In this document: one piece after another, positions 17,139 through 26,700 of the stretch
How positions within the stretch are numbered: position 1 is the stretch's first letter
Layout: each line of letters opens with the position of its first letter
NCBI GenBank assembly: GCA_949284695.1
Contig: CASDWJ010000029.1
Coordinates: 118,073 to 182,072 of the forward strand
Origin: an uncultured Christensenella sp.
GTDB lineage: Bacteria; Bacillota; Clostridia; Christensenellales; UBA3700
Length of the DNA: 64,000 nt
Direction: 5' to 3'
The notes under the pieces: generated by a model
Databases searched by the model: none
Seen by the model: the letters and a program-made list of their open reading frames with translations, nothing else
What the model was told of the DNA's origin: nothing
Position numbers and translations under genes: made by a program

Positions 17139-18197
17139 TTACTTCAGCTCTGCGAAGTACTTGATGGTCCTGACCATCTGGCTGGTGTAAGAATTCTCGT
17201 TGTCGTACCAGGAGACGACCTGTACCTGATAGGTGTCGTCGTCGATCTTGGAGACCATGGTCTGGGTAGCGTCGAACAGCGAGCCGTAGGTCATGCCGAT
17301 AACGTCGGAAGATACGATCTCGTCGGTGTTGTAACCGAAAGACTCGGTAGCTTCTGCCTTCATAGCGGCGTCGATGCCCTCTTTGGTGACGTCCTTGCCC
17401 TTAACGACAGCGACGAGGATGGTCGTAGAACCGGTAGCCGTAGGAACACGCTGAGCGGAACCGATCAGCTTGCCGTTGAGCTCGGGGATAACGAGACCGA
17501 TAGCCTTAGCCGCGCCGGTGCTGTTGGGAACGATGTTCTGAGCGCCTGCTCTGGATCTTCTGAGGTCGCCCTTTCTCTGCGGACCGTCGAGGATCATCTG
17601 GTCGCCGGTGTATGCGTGAACGGTGGTCATGATACCGCTGACGATGGGAGCGTAATCGTTGAGCGCCTTAGCCATGGGAGCGAGGCAGTTGGTCGTGCAG
17701 GAAGCTGCGGAAATGATGTTGTCCTCGGTGGTGAGGGTCTTGTGGTTTACGTTGTAAACGATGGTGGGAAGGTCGTTGCCTGCAGGAGCGGAGATGACGA
17801 CTTTCTTAGCGCCGGCGGTGACGTGAGCCATAGCCTTAGCCTTGCTGGTGTAGAAACCGGTGCACTCGAGAACTACGTCTACCTTGAGTTCGCCCCAGGG
17901 AAGTTCTGCCGCATTAGCCTTTGCGTAGATCGTGATTTCCTTTCCGTCGACGATGATGGAACCGGGAACCTTAACGGTCTTGCCGTCCTCTTCCATAACG
18001 GCGTCCTTGTAGGTTACCTCGTGGCTTCTCGCGTAGTTGCCCTGCATGGTGTCGTACTTGAGAAGGTGAGCCAGCATCTTGGGGCTGGTGAGGTCGTTGA
18101 TAGCGACTACTTCGTAGCCCTTAGCTCCGAACATTTGTCTGAAAGCCAATCTGCCGATACGGCCGAAACCGTTGATAGCGACTCTAACATTTGCCAT
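17139..18197 (-). CDS. gap: Type I glyceraldehyde-3-phosphate dehydrogenase
   Basis: This 352-aa glycolytic enzyme oxidises glyceraldehyde-3-phosphate with NAD+ and phosphate. It has the dinucleotide motif NGFGRIGR (9-16), NDLT after beta-2 (N34-D35, consistent with NAD), the active site SCTTNC with C167 and H194, and the C-terminal [13 protein letters not shown]. It is slightly longer than the usual 335 residues. The start at 18197 follows GGAGGACTT. The promoter has a 17-bp spacer. It is monocistronic or coupled with the small membrane protein gene. Confidence 0.97.
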   Translation of the reverse strand: MANVRVAINGFGRIGRLAFRQMFGAKGYEVVAINDLTSPKMLAHLLKYDTMQGNYARSHEVTYKDAVMEEDGKTVKVPGSIIVDGKEITIYAKANAAELPWGELKVDVVLECTGFYTSKAKAMAHVTAGAKKVVISAPAGNDLPTIVYNVNHKTLTTEDNIISAASCTTNCLAPMAKALNDYAPIVSGIMTTVHAYTGDQMILDGPQRKGDLRRSRAGAQNIVPNSTGAAKAIGLVIPELNGKLIGSAQRVPTATGSTTILVAVVKGKDVTKEGIDAAMKAEATESFGYNTDEIVSSDVIGMTYGSLFDATQTMVSKIDDDTYQVQVVSWYDNENSYTSQMVRTIKYFAELK

Positions 18198-18251
18198 AAT
18201 ATATAAGTCCTCCAAAAATAAATTCAAAATGCGTCTTTCGACATCGCTATA

Positions 18252-18280
18252 ATTTTAACAACTATTGCGTATTTTTGCAA
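18252..18280 (-). promoter_or_regulatory. Promoter of the GAPDH gene
   Basis: Minus-strand TTGCAA (18275-18280), a 17-bp spacer and TAAAAT (18252-18257), with a leader of about 50 nt. Confidence 0.75.
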
Positions 18281-18339
18281 CTGATTGTATGTAAAATTAT
18301 ACTTCTTTGCCGCTGTTTTTTGCAAAATCGCGGATCTGA

Positions 18340-18385
18340 AATATTTACGCCGACCTGCTTTGAGCGGGTCGGCGTCGGTTTTTCG
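18340..18385 (-). terminator. Terminator-like hairpin downstream of the BspA-type gene
   Basis: CGCCGACC/GGTCGGCG (18348-18355 with 18367-18374) forms an 8-bp stem. The T run is on the plus-strand side (TCGGTTTTT), with a weaker TAAATATTT after it on the minus strand. It starts right at the stop codon of the BspA-type gene. Confidence 0.55.
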
Positions 18386-19990
18386 TCATTCCGGCCACGT
18401 ATAGAGGTAGTCGAACGTTATATCGTTGTTGCCGCTGTCGTTGAGCGCGTCGATAAAATCTTTGACAGTGCCGTCTCTGTAGCCGTACACGTTGAGTTTT
18501 GTCACTCCGTCGAATACGTCTTCGTCAAGCGTACAATCACCGCCCTCGAAATAAACGCCCTTAACGTTGCTCGAAGAAATAAATCCCTTGCCTATCTCGC
18601 TGACGTTTGGCAGGAAGAGTTTGTCCGCCTTGAGTCCGCTGAACGCATACGCGCCGATCTTCTTCAGCTTGGACGAAATGTCCGCAGAAAGCAGGAAGTT
18701 GAAAGAATTGGCATTCGCGTTGCTCTGATCGTTTACACAATCGGTGCTGTCGTACTGACCGATATATGCGAGAAGCTCGCTCTTATCCGCCGTCATAAGC
18801 AGATAATGAGATATGGCGGTCGTCTCTGTCTTTTCGGAGTTGAACTTATAATAATCGTCCAGCCTGACCACGACGAAATTCTTGTTGCCGTCCGCTACGG
18901 TGAACTTGATGGTGCCCGTGCCGTTGGCTATGCCGCCGAACGCGCCGTCGCCTATCGTCTCTACGTTCGCGCCGATAGTGAATTCTACGAGGTTGGTGCA
19001 ACCGTTGAACGCAAGCGCGGGGATAGACGTCAGCGTATCGGGAAGCGAAACGCTCGTAAGACGAGTACAATCCTTGAAAATGCCCTCCTCGAGGATCTTG
19101 ATCTGACTGCCCTCCGCGAACGTGACCGTCTTGAGATAAGTGCAGCCGCTGAACGCGTAGCTGTCTATCTGCGTCACGTTGACGGGGATCTCGACCTTGG
19201 AGAAGGACGAATTGGTGATGTTCGCGAACGCATAATCCCCTATCGTGTTGAGCGACGTGGGAAGGGTGAACCCGTTGACGGACGTCTTGTAGAATGCCTT
19301 TTCTGCGATATTGGAGACCGCGCTCTCTGTGCCGAAGTCGATTTTTGCGAGCAACGTGCAGTTTTCGAACGCGCTGTCGGAGATCTTCTGCAATTTACTG
19401 CCGAATACTACGCTGTTTATCTTGGAACAATCCTTGAAAGCCTCCTCTCCGAGAGAGGTGAGCTGAGAAGGCAGAGTCACCACTTTGTTGTTGCTGTCGT
19501 TGCCCGTATAGCTGAGCGAAGTGCAACCCTCGAAGGCATTGTCGCCTATCGTGGTCACGCCGTCAGGTATCACGATATGTTCGAGTTTCGTGCAATCCTC
19601 GAACGCGCTCGCGGGGATAACTTTGAGAGACGACGGGAGCTGTACGTAAGTCAGCGTAGTCTGCCCTTTGAAACATTCTTCCTCGAGCGTGAGTTCCGCT
19701 ATCGCGTCGTCAAACACGAGGCTGGTCGCGGTGGAAGACGAGAACGCGCCTTTGGCTATCTTCGCGACGCGTCTGCCGCCTATCTTTTCGGGCACGGTCA
19801 CCGTCGTATCGCTTCCGCTGTAAGAGATTATCGTGACGGTCTTGCCGTCGACTTCGTAGGTAAAGCCGTTGCTTGTCCTCGCGCCGCTCGAAGACGAGTA
19901 GACCGAGATAAAATAGCCGCCGAGGGCTACGAGTATCACGGCAACGACGACGAGTACGGATACGAGTATGATTTTTTGTCTGGAAGTCAT
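18386..19990 (-). CDS. BspA-type leucine-rich-repeat surface protein (LRR_5)
   Basis: This 534-aa protein begins with a single membrane segment (about 6-30), is otherwise extracellular, and contains about nine repeats of the BspA class. Their recurring pattern is an IGDxAFxGCTxLxxVxLPxSLxxI type. These repeats occur in surface proteins of gut and oral bacteria that bind host proteins or take part in adhesion. The N-terminal helix lacks a lipobox, so it is probably a membrane anchor or uncleaved signal. The start at 19990 (MTSRQKII) is chosen because the helix begins there. The Shine-Dalgarno sequence (AAGGTAAAAG) is weak. It has its own promoter and a leader of about 85 nt. Confidence 0.85.
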   Translation of the reverse strand: MTSRQKIILVSVLVVVAVILVALGGYFISVYSSSSGARTSNGFTYEVDGKTVTIISYSGSDTTVTVPEKIGGRRVAKIAKGAFSSSTATSLVFDDAIAELTLEEECFKGQTTLTYVQLPSSLKVIPASAFEDCTKLEHIVIPDGVTTIGDNAFEGCTSLSYTGNDSNNKVVTLPSQLTSLGEEAFKDCSKINSVVFGSKLQKISDSAFENCTLLAKIDFGTESAVSNIAEKAFYKTSVNGFTLPTSLNTIGDYAFANITNSSFSKVEIPVNVTQIDSYAFSGCTYLKTVTFAEGSQIKILEEGIFKDCTRLTSVSLPDTLTSIPALAFNGCTNLVEFTIGANVETIGDGAFGGIANGTGTIKFTVADGNKNFVVVRLDDYYKFNSEKTETTAISHYLLMTADKSELLAYIGQYDSTDCVNDQSNANANSFNFLLSADISSKLKKIGAYAFSGLKADKLFLPNVSEIGKGFISSSNVKGVYFEGGDCTLDEDVFDGVTKLNVYGYRDGTVKDFIDALNDSGNNDITFDYLYTWPE

Positions 19991-20082
19991 ATCTTTTACC
20001 TTTTCGATTTTGTTTAGTATTCCGAATTGCAGACGATATATTCCCGAAAATGCCGTCCCGGGGAAAACCGTCCTCAAACGCT

Positions 20083-20111
20083 ATTATAACACAGCTTATG
20101 TCTACAATCAA
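20083..20111 (-). promoter_or_regulatory. Promoter of the BspA-type gene
   Basis: Minus-strand TTGATT (20106-20111), a 17-bp spacer and TATAAT (20083-20088). Confidence 0.8.
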
Positions 20112-20178
20112 TTAAAAAATTTTATTATCGGTCAATTTTTAGCGTCGGGAAGGTGCGAAAAACAGCAATACCGCGATT

Positions 20179-21765
20179 TCAGCCGCCGATCAGATTGCCG
20201 ATGAGCAAAAGCGCCGTCTTTATCCCGTCTACCGCCGCCGAGGTTATGCCGCCCGCGTATCCCGCGCCCTCGCCGCACGGCATGAAGCCTTTCACGCTGC
20301 TGTCGCCGCGCTCGTCACGCAATATCCTGACGGGAGAACTCGAGCGGGTCTCCACGCCCGTCAGCAACGCGTCTGCGCACGCGAAGCCCTTTATCTTTCT
20401 TTCAAACTGCGGCAACGCTTCTCTCAATCCTCTGCAAACGTAATCGGGCAGACAGTCGTCTATCTCCCCCGTCGCGACGCCTCTCGGATAACTCGGCTTC
20501 ACGTCTCCTGTCGTCTGCGTGGGTCTGCGGGCGAGAAAATCCCCCACCCTCTGACACGTCGCCCTGCCGCCGCCGACGCGGTAAGCCGTCCTCTCGTATC
20601 TCCTCTGAAATCCGACTCCCGCAAGCGGATCTTCGCCGCCGAAATCGGACGGGGTCACGCCGACGAGCAACGCGCTGTTGCAGTTGACTCCGTCGCGGGC
20701 GTAAACGCTCATACCGTTGGTGACTATGCCGCCCTTTTCCGATTCTGCCGCCACAACGCTCCCTCCCGGACACATACAGAAGGAATAGCACCCTCTGCCG
20801 TCCGAAGTCTTTGCCGAGACCTTGTAGTCCGCGGGCGGAAGATCCTTGTATCTGAAGCCGTAACGCGACGCGTTCATCGCCGATTGCAGATGTTCTATCC
20901 TGACTCCTATCGCAAAGGGTTTTGCGGTCATCAGTACGCGCCCCGAAAGGGTAGCGAACGTGTCTCTCGCGCTGTGTCCTATCGCCGCTATACACGCGAC
21001 GCAAGGCAAGCGGTACTCCCCTTGCGGCCCCTCGACGAGCGCTTCTTCGATCCTGCCGTCTTTGACGGAAATGTCCTTGAACTTGTGCCTGAACCTGACT
21101 TCGCCGCCCTCGGAGATTATGGTACGGCGCATAGCTACAACAACTTCCACCAACTTGTCCGTGCCGATATGTGGCTTTGAATCGTAGACTATCTCGCGCG
21201 GCGCGCCGTGTGCCGCAAACTCCTCCAGCACGGTCGCTATCAGAGTGCTGTTGACCCCCGTATTGAGCTTTCCGTCCGAAAAAGTGCCCGCGCCGCCCTC
21301 TCCGAACTGCACGTTGCTCTCCTCGTCGAGTTCTCCGCCCTGCGAATACTCCCTGACCTTTTTCGTCCTTTCCTCTACGCAGTCTCCTCTCTCGAGCACG
21401 ACGGGTCTGAGTCCCGCATAGGCGAGAGTAAGCGCGGCGAAAAGTCCCGCAGGGCCGCTGCCCACGACTACGACGTTGCCGTCCGCGGAGACCTTGGTCT
21501 CTCTCGCGATATCTTTGAGCAGGCGCGTCTTGCCCACCTTGGAATATGCGTTGCCCTTTTTCGCGAGAAATTCGTCTTCGTCTTTGAGATTCACGCCCAC
21601 GGAGAGCACGAAGGTCGCCCTTCTCCCTCTGCAATCGAGCGAACGGCGCAACGTCCTGACTTCTTCTATTTCTTTTTCGTCCACACCGAGGATACGCGCG
21701 GTCTCTTTCAGCACGTCTCTTTGAGTGAATCCCTCGGGCAAAGCCACGTCGTTGAGTTTAAACAT
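20179..21765 (-). CDS. FAD-dependent NAD(P)-type oxidoreductase (COG2509-like)
   Basis: This 528-aa flavoprotein has an N-terminal ferredoxin-like or RNA-binding-like segment (about 1-80), then the FAD Rossmann motif VVVVGSGPAGLFAA (from about residue 97), the SNVQFGEGGAGTFSDGKLN block, and the C-terminal GEGAGYAGGITSAAVDG FAD-binding signature. This architecture is the COG2509 uncharacterised dehydrogenase family widespread in Clostridia. The physiological substrate is unknown. Its ATG overlaps the 3' end of the upstream flavoprotein gene by 8 nt (ATGTTTAA), so the two are translationally coupled. Confidence 0.88.
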   Translation of the reverse strand: MFKLNDVALPEGFTQRDVLKETARILGVDEKEIEEVRTLRRSLDCRGRRATFVLSVGVNLKDEDEFLAKKGNAYSKVGKTRLLKDIARETKVSADGNVVVVGSGPAGLFAALTLAYAGLRPVVLERGDCVEERTKKVREYSQGGELDEESNVQFGEGGAGTFSDGKLNTGVNSTLIATVLEEFAAHGAPREIVYDSKPHIGTDKLVEVVVAMRRTIISEGGEVRFRHKFKDISVKDGRIEEALVEGPQGEYRLPCVACIAAIGHSARDTFATLSGRVLMTAKPFAIGVRIEHLQSAMNASRYGFRYKDLPPADYKVSAKTSDGRGCYSFCMCPGGSVVAAESEKGGIVTNGMSVYARDGVNCNSALLVGVTPSDFGGEDPLAGVGFQRRYERTAYRVGGGRATCQRVGDFLARRPTQTTGDVKPSYPRGVATGEIDDCLPDYVCRGLREALPQFERKIKGFACADALLTGVETRSSSPVRILRDERGDSSVKGFMPCGEGAGYAGGITSAAVDGIKTALLLIGNLIGG

Positions 21766-22930
21766 TTCCTTCTCCCGCTATCGCTCTTGCCGCGGCGTAT
21801 GCGCTCGCCCACGCCCAGTGCAGATTGTATCCTCCGCACTCTCCGTCCACGTCGAGCGCCTCTCCCGTAGCGTAAAGTCCTTTTATCTTTACCGACTCCG
21901 TCGTGACCGGATTGAAACCGGCAAGTTCAAGTCCTCCGACCGCGACCTGCGCGTTCTTTATATCGCAAGCGCCGTCGAACTCAAGCGAGAAATTCTTGAG
22001 CGTGCGCGCAAGCAGTGCGGCATTGTCTCCCGCCTTTCCCGTCGCTCCCGCACGCTTTGCGACCGCGACGGCGAGCGCCCTGTGAAGATATGCGCAGAGC
22101 GCCTGTACGCAGTCTCCGTCCGAAGACGCAAAAAACGCCTCGACCTCTCCCGTGCTCTTGTCGGGCGCGAAATCTATCGATCCGACGCACTTTATCCCTT
22201 TCCTCAACAGTCGCGAATATACGGACGAAGCCTCGAACGCGAGAATGCCCGACAAAGCCTTGTCCTTGAAAAGCAGTTCGCCCTGTCTGCAAAAGACCTT
22301 GCTTTCGCCGTCATACAGCGTCAGAGCCGCCCTCGCGCGCACTCCCGAAGCGCCTTTGACAGAGCCGCACGGGATATAGGATATAGCCGCGGATTTTGCG
22401 GTACGTTTGTGCCCGAGCGGAGCGAGCAGATCGAGCGAATCAATGCCCGAAGTCGCGTTGCTTCCCGTTGAAAAAACGACGTTTTCTCCGCTGTAAACCG
22501 CGTCCTTCGTCGCGACGACGAAACCTCTTTCTTGCTTTTCTATATGCGTGACCCCGGCACCGCATATCAGCTCCGCGCCCTCTTTATTCGCGGCGTCGAG
22601 GAGCGCGTTGACGACGTTGCCCGCGCAAAAACTGTACGGGTATATCCTGCCGTCTTCCCGTCTGAGTTCGAGCCCTACCGAAGCGAAGAACTCAGCGAGT
22701 CTGCCGTCGAACGCGTCGAGAGCGCTCTTTACGAAGTCGGGCGCGTTGTATCTGTCCGCGCAAACGCCGACGTTGGAGAGATTGCATCTGCCGTTGCCCG
22801 AAGCGAGCACTTTTTTGAGCGCTCTGTCCTGAGCCTCGAGCACCGCGACTCTGCGCCCTTTGCGGGCGAGGAATATCGCCGTTGCGATCCCGGAAGCGCC
22901 TCCGCCTATAACAATATCCTGAAATTTCAT
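21758..22930 (-). CDS. BaiN/HI0933-family FAD-binding flavoprotein
   Basis: This 390-aa protein matches the HI0933-like (aminoacetone oxidase family / BaiN) flavoproteins. It has IVIGGGASGIATAIFLARKG at 6-25, the GNGRCNLSN block near 47-55, and the closing GEALDVDGECGGYNLHWAW motif. Some members reduce unsaturated bile-acid intermediates, but the family is broad and no substrate can be assigned. It is the first gene of a two-gene flavoprotein operon. The ATG at 22930 lies 6 nt downstream of a TATAAT box and has no ribosome site, which suggests a leaderless mRNA. Confidence 0.9.
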   Translation of the reverse strand: MKFQDIVIGGGASGIATAIFLARKGRRVAVLEAQDRALKKVLASGNGRCNLSNVGVCADRYNAPDFVKSALDAFDGRLAEFFASVGLELRREDGRIYPYSFCAGNVVNALLDAANKEGAELICGAGVTHIEKQERGFVVATKDAVYSGENVVFSTGSNATSGIDSLDLLAPLGHKRTAKSAAISYIPCGSVKGASGVRARAALTLYDGESKVFCRQGELLFKDKALSGILAFEASSVYSRLLRKGIKCVGSIDFAPDKSTGEVEAFFASSDGDCVQALCAYLHRALAVAVAKRAGATGKAGDNAALLARTLKNFSLEFDGACDIKNAQVAVGGLELAGFNPVTTESVKIKGLYATGEALDVDGECGGYNLHWAWASAYAAARAIAGEGNV

Positions 22931-22936
22931 AACAAT

Positions 22937-22965
22937 ATTATAGCAGACGGAGACCGCGCGAACAA
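22937..22965 (-). promoter_or_regulatory. Promoter of the flavoprotein operon, 6 nt from the start codon
   Basis: Minus-strand TTGTTC (22960-22965), a 17-bp spacer and TATAAT (22937-22942), with the ATG at 22930. The remaining gap to 23131 shows no gene. Confidence 0.75.
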
Positions 22966-23130
22966 GCCGTAGAGCATCCCGTTTTGAGTTTTTTGCCGAT
23001 GAATATTTCTTATGCCGACGGCATTTTCCCGGGAATTACGGGCGCGACTTTTCCACAGAGCGCTAAAAGCGCACGCTTCCTTGCGCGTGCCGACCCGTTT
23101 TTGCTTTTCCCGCCCTTTGCGTCGTCGGAC

Positions 23131-23177
23131 ACAAAACAAGCTCCGCGTTCCGCAAAACGGAGCGCGAAGCTGTGTTC
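23131..23177. terminator. Terminator hairpin downstream of the surface-protein operon
   Basis: A 13-bp imperfect stem (23140-23152 with 23158-23170, one mismatch and one wobble) has TTGTTTTG after it on the minus strand and TTTTTTT nearby on the plus strand. It ends the operon that closes with the small lipoprotein. Confidence 0.65.
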
Positions 23178-23225
23178 GTTTTTTTGTCTGTCGACTGCCT
23201 GTGTCTTTACTTTTCGCCGACTCAA

Positions 23226-23741
23226 TCAGGCGTAATACGGAGTGACGGTTATCGTAACCGTACTGCCGTTGGTGCCGACGTAGTCGATCTGGGTGGAGAT
23301 CAGCTTTTTCGCGTCGGTGTCGACCTTGATGACTATCTTGGCGTTCTGCGCGTCAGCTATATCGAGCACCGCTGCGGTGTTCTGGATATCTGCCTTATAG
23401 GTCGCGATAGTGTCCTCGAAGCTCGTCGTCGCATTGGCGAGGTAGTCGGCGGACAGATTGAGCGTCGCGCCGTCCTTGGACAGATCGAGGTCGGAGGCTT
23501 CTATCCCGTCTCTCTTGAAATTGATCGTCTCTGCGCCGTTCTCGGTCTTGTACTCGTAGAAGGTAACGCCGTCCTTGCTGACTTTGACGTAGACGTCTCT
23601 GCCCGACTCGCCGCTCGAAGTCTTGAACGTGGCGAGATTCCATATCTCCTCGGTCGTGATCTTTACGTTACAAGCGACGAAGGAGAGCACGAGGACGAGA
23701 GCCGTCAGCGCTATTAAAAATGCGGTAAATGTCTTTTTCAT
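23226..23741 (-). CDS. Small predicted lipoprotein of the surface operon
   Basis: This 171-aa protein has a lipoprotein-type signal peptide (KK, a hydrophobic core, then FVAC with lipidated C24). The mature part is short, beta-rich and rich in D, T and K. It was not recognised as a named family. It is the last gene of a four-gene operon with three giant surface proteins and begins 14 nt after the 2204-aa protein, with GAGG in the gap. It could be an accessory or anchoring component of the same surface structure, which is inferred from position only. Confidence 0.75.
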   Translation of the reverse strand: MKKTFTAFLIALTALVLVLSFVACNVKITTEEIWNLATFKTSSGESGRDVYVKVSKDGVTFYEYKTENGAETINFKRDGIEASDLDLSKDGATLNLSADYLANATTSFEDTIATYKADIQNTAAVLDIADAQNAKIVIKVDTDAKKLISTQIDYVGTNGSTVTITVTPYYA

Positions 23742-23755
23742 AGTTTAGTTACCTC

Positions 23756-26700
23756 TCAGAATACGAACTTTTTCTTTGCGACTATTGCCGCGACGACCAC
23801 TGCGAGCACGCTTGCCGCCGCCGCAGCCGCGCCCTTGCCTGCCGCCTTTCTCGCGACGTTCTGCGCCGCGATGACGTCGCCGTTGACCTCTGCGATCAGA
23901 GCGTCGTAAGACGACCTGAGACTGTTCAGCTTGGTCTCGTCGACGTTTGCCTTGTCGCCGCTACCGAGCGCCTCGTAAGCCTCCATCATCTTGTCGTAGT
24001 TGTCAAGATCTGCCGCCGTAACGGTATTGCCCATCGCGCCGAACAGCTTGTTGAACTCTGCGGGATCTGCGCCGGTAGCGATCCTGAGGGTCAGGACGTT
24101 GGACTCGCCGTATGCCTCGCTCTCCGTCAGCTTGACGGATATATCGTACGTCTTGCCCGCCACGAGACCTGTGATCTCGCCGCTCTTCCAGGTCTTGCCG
24201 CCGTCGAGGCTGTAAACGAACTCTCTGTCGTCTTTGACCTCGAGCACGATCTTGTTGTGATATGCGCTGAAAGTCACGTCGTCTTCGGAGATGACAGCCG
24301 CCTGTTTCTTATCGGTCGTTACCTTTGTGAAGTAAATGCCGGACTCGTAATAGTTCTCGTTTGCGTTGAATCTTATCGCGACCTCATACTCGGTTTCGGG
24401 CAGGAGTCCCGTAATGCTGTCTGTCGCTCCGTCCCAGCTGCCGTCCTTGAGAATGATGACGGCATCGAGCATTGCGTTGTTTGCCGCGACGCTGAACCCG
24501 TTCCAGAGAGACGTGATCGTGACGTTGGAGCTGTTGGGATTGGGCGCAGTGGCTTTTTCTACCGTGTAGGTAACCTGAACGGATCCCTGATAGTTGGAAT
24601 TCTCGCCCGCGGTCATCGTAACGGTGTAAACACCCGCGTTCTTTATCTCGCTTACGGGGTTGCCGTTGAGCTCATAGCCGAATATCACGTCGCCGTACTT
24701 AGCGTCGACCGAAAGCGTTACCGCGTTGCCGTCGTAGACGGACGAAGTGACCGATATCGTGCCGTCGAACGCCGCTTTTCCGACCGTATAGGTCAGAGTC
24801 GCGCTGCCCGCGTAATTGCCGCTGACGGGCGTAACGGTAACGGTATATTCGCCCGCGTCGACAATGTCGGCCACGGGAGAGCCGTTCTTGCTGATCGAAA
24901 TGCTGACTTCGCTTTCGACCACGCCGCCGACGTTCACAGTCTTGACGCTCTCGTCGTAGACCGAGCTTTCTTCAACGAGATATGCGACCTCGCCGAGATC
25001 GGCAACGGTGACTTCGAGAGAAGCCGCGTTGGTGACGGTAATGTTGTAATTGCCTGCCGCCGCACCCGCGAATTCAAGCGTTACGGAATCTGCGTAATTG
25101 CCGACCGCCATTTCAGCAACGTTGCCGCCGCCGACAAGCACGTAATAGGGCTGGAGGTCGTCCGCGTCGAACAGTTCGCTGTCCGAAGTGAAGTATACGC
25201 TTCCCGCAGGAACGATGATGCCCGTACCGTAAGCGGAGACCGCATTTGCTACGGTGACGTTGACGGATACGTTGGTGATCGTGACAGTCGCGTCGCTTCC
25301 GTTCACGGAGCCGACCGTGTAATTGCCGCTCGCGAACTCGCCCGCAGCCACGGTATAAACGCCTATGCCGACGGGCACGCCGTCGATCAATTCGCTGTTG
25401 AGGAAGTACTGCACGGTCAGCGCTTCGTCCTCGTCGCCGTCGATATAGCCGTCGACCGTGACGGTTATCGGATGCTCTTTGGTGTCGTATTCGGTCTCAA
25501 CGGAAGTGAACGTAACGCTGACTTCCTTGGGATCGACGTCGTAAGTCGCGCCCTCTGCGATATCGAGCACGTAGTTCTGCGTATTGGTGAGGATCGCGCC
25601 GAGCGCGTATGTGCCCACGGGGAGATTGACCGCGTCGACAACCTGCTCGCCGTCCTTATACAGAACGTATTCGAGCACGATCGTATCGCCGCCGACGAGA
25701 CCCTCGACGCTGTAGTCGCCCGTGCCTACGGTCAGCGGATCGCTGCCGTAAGTTTTCTGCCTGTTGTTGAGAGTGACGTTGAGAACTTTCGCAACACGGG
25801 TAACTGTGCCTGTCTTATAGCTGAACTCATAATTGTTCTCTGCTCCCTGATGCTCGGTTTTTACGACTGCCGTGACGTTGATGGCTGCAGTAGAACCGAC
25901 GTTCGCGCCGAGATCAGTCGAATAGGAATAGGTGAACCAATCCTGCTCGCCGTCGACGAAGCCGTCAAAGCCTTCTCCCGTCGTGACGATAACGCCGTTG
26001 GCGCCGATCGTACCGTTGTCTGTGCCGTATTCAAGCGTTGAATCGACGGGCGTGATCTCTACCTTTCTCTTGTCGACGCTGAACGTAACGGTGAATTCTC
26101 CGTCCGCCTGTCCGCTTTCTGAGAGATCTTCGTGGATGTAGTATATTGCGTTTGCTTCTTCTGTCAGGCTGAACTTGACCGCCTTGCCGTCTGCGTTGTT
26201 TACAAACGTAAAGCTGTCAGTCACCCATGCGATGCCCGGATTTTCGGGATCGAGATTGGTGGCTCTGAGCGATACGGTATACGTGCCGCCGTTGTAAAGC
26301 GCGCTCGTTGCATACGTTTTGCCGTCGGCTATCGGAGTCACGACTTCGACGCCGTCCTTATCCGTCACGACCACTTCCAGCTCGAGTTCGAGACCCGTGA
26401 TCGTGCAGTCAGCGTTGTCTCCCGCTTCGTATACATTGTAGATCTGGTAATTGTTAGCATTCGGGTTAACGAGGCTGGGACGGAACTCATAAGGATAAGT
26501 GCCTCTGACGGGGCTCTCGTCCATCGGGATGTCTATCAGATAGAACGTAAGCATATTGCCGTCCTCGGGCAGGAATTCGTTGCTGCCCGGAGCGTATGAC
26601 CACATATTGGAGAAATCTTCTTCCGTTATTTCGTCGAAATGCGTGCCGTAAGGAACGCTGATGTCGTTGACGATGATCGTGACGGTCCTCTGAGTTATCG

